Of a stretch of DNA of 53,416 nt, positions 50,308 to 53,416 are shown piece after piece. Position numbers and translations under genes: made by a program. The stretch lies in NCBI GenBank assembly GCA_903929485.1, contig CAIYUY010000002.1, positions 1 through 53,416 on the forward strand, given 5' to 3'. This stretch comes from an uncultured Desulfuromonadales bacterium (GTDB taxonomy: Bacteria; Desulfobacterota; Desulfuromonadia; Geobacterales; CAIOGM01). Under the pieces are notes generated by a model. That model made no database searches, was not told where the DNA came from, and was given only the letters and a program-made list of their open reading frames with translations. Every line of letters starts with the position of its first letter. Within the stretch, counting starts at the first letter, position 1.

Positions 50308-53300
50308 TTAACGGAACTGGTTCGCGTAGCCCTTGGAACCGATGACGGTTCCGCTATTGGAACTATAAGAGAGCGTTGCGGTGAAGCGGGCCGTGGCCGC
50401 GCAACTGGAGAAGTCGATGGTGACGGCTCCGGTTGCCGAACCGCCCACGATGATATCACCCAGGAGCAGCGGGAACTGGGTGGGTGTGATCACGGGCGTA
50501 CAGGCGGCGCCGAAGGTCTGGGTCAGGGTGAGTCCGGTCAGTTTGGTCGCAAGAGCGGTGCTCAGGCCGCTGTTGCTGACCTTGATGCCCCATGTCCTGA
50601 CATTTAGCGTCAGCGCGTTGAGTGTACTCTTGGCGGAGAACGCCGCGGTGAGCAGGGGACTGTTTGCAAAGTTCACAATGATCGACTGCGGTCCGGTGAT
50701 AGTTACGGTAGTGGCGACGTTGGAGCTATTTGCAACGGTTCCGCTCCAGGAGACGAAACTGTACCACCCGGCATTGGTAAACGCTTTTACCGGGACTATG
50801 GCGCCGGCGGGATACCAGTTGCCCGTGACCGGGGAAACCGTCCCCGCAGCAACCGGGCTGGCTGCTGTGGTCAACAGGTATTCAGTTCTGAAGTTTGCTG
50901 TGTAGGTAGTCGTCGTTGGCGGGACGATGATGGTGTGGCTCAGTACTCCGCCGTCGGACCAGGAGGTCAAAGTGTACCGAGTTCCGGCTGCTCCTGCCTG
51001 AGATGAGGTGGTTGCAATGGCATGGCTGCTCCCCTGTGTCCAGGTAAACGTCCGGGGTGATGTGTAGGTCACGCCGTCCGCGATGAAGCTTAGTCCGGCA
51101 GGTGAGGTGGTTATCGTGACCTGTTGCGTGAGAACCGCCGCAGTGGTCACACTGAATGTTCCGGAGACACCGCCGATGGTCAGGGTGGCGATGGTGACGG
51201 CGCCCGGTGTTGCCGACGATGTCTGATGCACCTTAACCTGGTTGCCGTTGGCGACGGCGGTGGGAAGAGATGTTGACCAAACGCTCCAGGTGGCGCCGCT
51301 ATCGGTAGAGACGGCATATTCGCCGCCGGTGATGGAGATCAGGGACGGTACGGCCAAGCCGCTGACGGTGATAACGTTGGACTCGATGACCGTGTTGACG
51401 GCCACACCGGTCTGGCTGGTGAAGCTGAAGGCGTCAGGGACGTTATCGGGAATAACGGCCGGTCCGGTCCAGCCCCAGGTGGTTGTATATGCTGCCGTCG
51501 GGGCGATATCGGCGCCGGTGGTACTGTCACCCACATAGATCCGGTAGGTGGCGGTGAAGTGCTGGTTCGGTGTCGTGATGTAGGCCGCCGGAACGGCGTT
51601 GACGTTATGGTCCATGAGGTAGTCCCACTTCCACTTGGTGGAACTGCCGGCGGTGCCGAAGATGGGTGAATAACCGTTGGCTGCCGGATCGACGGTGGTG
51701 GTGCCGTTGCTGTTGACCCCATAGGTGCCCACGGCCTGATAGGTCTGCAATCCCGGCGACGCGGAAATCCGTTCAATCCAGATGGCGGCATTAGCTCCGA
51801 AAGCGGCCTGGACAGCGGCGGCATTGAAGCCGGAGGCCGGGTTCCATCCCAGACGACGGCTATAAGCATCGCCGTTAAGAAGCGCCCAGGGCTTGGCCGG
51901 GTCGAAGGTTCCGTTCGCTGCTACCGTTGACAGCACGGGATAGGTGGGGGGAACGGTATTGAAAGGTGACTTGTTGGCCAATTCCACAATGGCCAGTTGG
52001 CCAGCGGTCAAGCTGATGTTCAACATGGTCATCGGCATCCAGGTAGGCGGAGCCGTGTAGGAGTTGGTGGTGAGGCTGAAGTTACCGGTTATCCCGCCGA
52101 TGGTCAGCGTGGTAATGACTTCGGTGGTTGGGGTTGCCGCAGAGGTGCGCCGCACCTTGACCTGATTGTTTGCCGAGACCGTACCTGCCGCAGTGAGCCA
52201 GGAACCCCAGGTGACGCCATTGTCGGTGGAAACAGCATAGGAGCCACCGGTGCTGATGGAGATCGGCGTCGAAACATTGATGCCGGTTACCGTAACGGCG
52301 TTGGACGCGTAGACGGTGACTGGATCAACCCCGGACAGGGGGGTAAAGCTGAAGCCATCGGGGATTCCGTCGGCAGTGGTGACGCTGAATTCGGCGGAGA
52401 TCCCGCCGATGGTCAGGGTGGCGATAGTGACGGCGCCCGGTGTTGCAGACGAAGTCTGATGCACCTTCACCTGATTACCGTTGGCGACGGTGGTCGGCAG
52501 AGAGGCGGACCAGGCGCTCCAGGTGGCGCCGCTGTCGGTGGAAACCGCATACTCACCGCCGCTGATGCTGATCAGGGACGGCACGGCCAGGCCGCTTACG
52601 GTGATGACGTTGGATTCGATAACCGTATTAATAGCGACACCGGTCTGGCTGGTGAAGCTGAAGGCATCGGGAACGTTGTCGGGGATAACGGCCGGACCGG
52701 TCCACCCCCAGGTGGTGGTGTAGGCGGCATCAGGGGCGATGTCGTTACCGGCGCCGTCACCCACGTAGATCCGGTAGGTAGCGCTGAAGTGCTGATACGG
52801 TGCGGAGAGGTAAGCCGCAGGCACAGCGTTGACGTTGTGGTCCATCTTGTAGTCCCACCGCCACTTGGTGGAACTCCCGGCCGTGCCGAAGATGGGAGCG
52901 TAGCCGTTGGCGGCAGGGTCTACGGTTGTGGTGTTATTGGCATTGACACCATAGGTTCCGACGGCCTGGAAAGTTTGCAGTCCCGGCGATGCGGAAATCC
53001 GTTCAATCCAGATGCCGGCGTTGGCGCCGAAGGCGGCCTGGACTGCGGCGGCATTGAAGCCGGAGGCCGGGTTCCAGCCCAGACGACGGCTGTAGACATC
53101 GCCGTTGAGGACTGCCCATGGTTTGGCCGGGTCAAAGGTTCCGACTGCTGCGACCATCGACAGAACGGGATAGGTAGGAGGAGTTGTATTAAACGGCGAT
53201 TTGGTGGCCAGTTCCACTATCGCCAGTTTGCCGCCGGCCAGGCTGATGTTCAGCATGGTCATCGGCATCCAGGTCGGGGGCGCCGTGTAGGAGTTGGTGG

Positions 53301-53416
53301 TGATGCTGAAACTGCCCGATACCCCGCCAATGGTCAGCGTGGTGACGACTGCGGTAGCGGGAGTTGCCGATGAGGTGTTGCGCACCTTGACCTGGTTGTT
53401 AAACGCAACCGTTCCG
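50308..53416 (-). CDS. large secreted repeat protein with two WMxMxM domains (5' end outside window)
   Basis: At least 1035 residues are visible; the start lies beyond the right edge. Two tandem units of 410 codons (period 1230 bases) each contain TWMPMTMLNISL, FDPAKPWA(V/L)LNGD, YSRRLGWNPASGFN, IWIERISASPGLQT, SSTKW(R/K)WDY(K/L)MDHNVN and RIYVGD. An Ig-like module follows (DAFSFTSQTGVA, ISGGEYAVSTDSGATWS). Between and after units are short repeats of the type SATPGAVTIATLTIGG. The C-terminal 300 residues have InlB-like repeats (YTLTSWSDGG, WYSFVSWSGTV) and a terminal beta domain. No membrane anchor is seen at the C-terminus. The shared domain with 42267-43904 suggests a common ligand. Confidence 0.75.
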   Translation of the reverse strand, partial: GTVAFNNQVKVRNTSSATPATAVVTTLTIGGVSGSFSITTNSYTAPPTWMPMTMLNISLAGGKLAIVELATKSPFNTTPPTYPVLSMVAAVGTFDPAKPWAVLNGDVYSRRLGWNPASGFNAAAVQAAFGANAGIWIERISASPGLQTFQAVGTYGVNANNTTTVDPAANGYAPIFGTAGSSTKWRWDYKMDHNVNAVPAAYLSAPYQHFSATYRIYVGDGAGNDIAPDAAYTTTWGWTGPAVIPDNVPDAFSFTSQTGVAINTVIESNVITVSGLAVPSLISISGGEYAVSTDSGATWSAWSASLPTTVANGNQVKVHQTSSATPGAVTIATLTIGGISAEFSVTTADGIPDGFSFTPLSGVDPVTVYASNAVTVTGINVSTPISISTGGSYAVSTDNGVTWGSWLTAAGTVSANNQVKVRRTSAATPTTEVITTLTIGGITGNFSLTTNSYTAPPTWMPMTMLNISLTAGQLAIVELANKSPFNTVPPTYPVLSTVAANGTFDPAKPWALLNGDAYSRRLGWNPASGFNAAAVQAAFGANAAIWIERISASPGLQTYQAVGTYGVNSNGTTTVDPAANGYSPIFGTAGSSTKWKWDYLMDHNVNAVPAAYITTPNQHFTATYRIYVGDSTTGADIAPTAAYTTTWGWTGPAVIPDNVPDAFSFTSQTGVAVNTVIESNVITVSGLAVPSLISITGGEYAVSTDSGATWSVWSTSLPTAVANGNQVKVHQTSSATPGAVTIATLTIGGVSGTFSVTTAAVLTQQVTITTSPAGLSFIADGVTYTSPRTFTWTQGSSHAIATTSSQAGAAGTRYTLTSWSDGGVLSHTIIVPPTTTTYTANFRTEYLLTTAASPVAAGTVSPVTGNWYPAGAIVPVKAFTNAGWYSFVSWSGTVANSSNVATTVTITGPQSIIVNFANSPLLTAAFSAKSTLNALTLNVRTWGIKVSNSGLSTALATKLTGLTLTQTFGAACTPVITPTQFPLLLGDIIVGGSATGAVTIDFSSCAATARFTATLSYSSNSGTVIGSKGYANQFR

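Noticed and set aside
51997-53373. 458-codon plus-strand frame over the secreted repeat protein
   Set aside because: It is an antisense shadow of the 1230-bp repeats, with Gly/Asp-rich low-complexity translation and no start signals.
42267-53416. Direct assignment of the secreted domain to MopE / CorA
   Set aside because: The WxH-like copper ligands I associate with those proteins are not evident, and homology cannot be tested here. Kept only as a comparison.

Overview
The window looks like a chromosomal segment of a GC-rich member of the Geobacterales / Desulfuromonadota. This rests on gene content and protein style: a Geobacter-like hisA and argH, PPK1, TIGR03790-type and PEP-CTERM secreted proteins, CHASE/PAS sensor kinases, dispersed palindromes and very many toxin-antitoxin (TA) loci. 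No rRNA, tRNA or CRISPR array was recognised. Most real genes from 4.3 kb rightward lie on the minus strand.

Layout. 0.4-4.1 kb (+): hisA, a VapBC-type TA pair and a PcrA/UvrD helicase packed with 1-4 bp overlaps and closed by a hairpin terminator. 4.2-6.3 kb (-): a frameshifted PEP-CTERM gene and a ROK sugar kinase among palindromic repeats. 6.4-18.4 kb: an accessory island. It holds a P-loop protein, a complete MqsRA pair, a DUF4160/DUF2442 pair, two HigBA-type loci (one with a frameshifted toxin), a C5-methyltransferase / DUF4928 / Vsr restriction-modification operon and an Rpn-family nuclease. It also holds relics of PIN, zeta, BrnA and DUF2442 genes and at least three families of dispersed repeats, one of which carries the tail of a foreign Vsr endonuclease. 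18.5-29.2 kb (-): ordinary chromosome with a DUF4350-like protein, an SseB-like protein, ppk1, a Crp/Fnr regulator, a sensor kinase with a degenerate receiver domain, a small lipoprotein, a TIGR03790 protein and argH. 29.2-40 kb: mixed, with a VapC relic, two transglutaminase-fold proteins, a TPR protein, YefM/RelE, a decayed CHASE-PAS kinase, a HigBA locus with a deleted toxin, a siroheme reductase and a Fic protein.

40.1-53.4 kb (-): a candidate surface copper-acquisition locus. In transcription order it encodes a very large repeat-containing secreted protein (cut by the window edge), a PEP-CTERM protein, TonB, ExbB, ExbD, a TonB-dependent receptor, a surface lipoprotein, a second secreted protein sharing a domain with the first, a rhodanese and an ArsS-like radical SAM protein. 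The receptor carries both halves of the CxxxM / HxM copper site described for OprC. The secreted proteins share a domain that opens with a Met-rich WMxMxM motif. I consider this the most interesting system in the window, followed by the Vsr-tail repeats and a possible -1 frameshift in a zeta-associated small gene.

All calls come from reading the sequence and its translations. No database search was run. Single-base frameshifts could be assembly errors and are marked as such.
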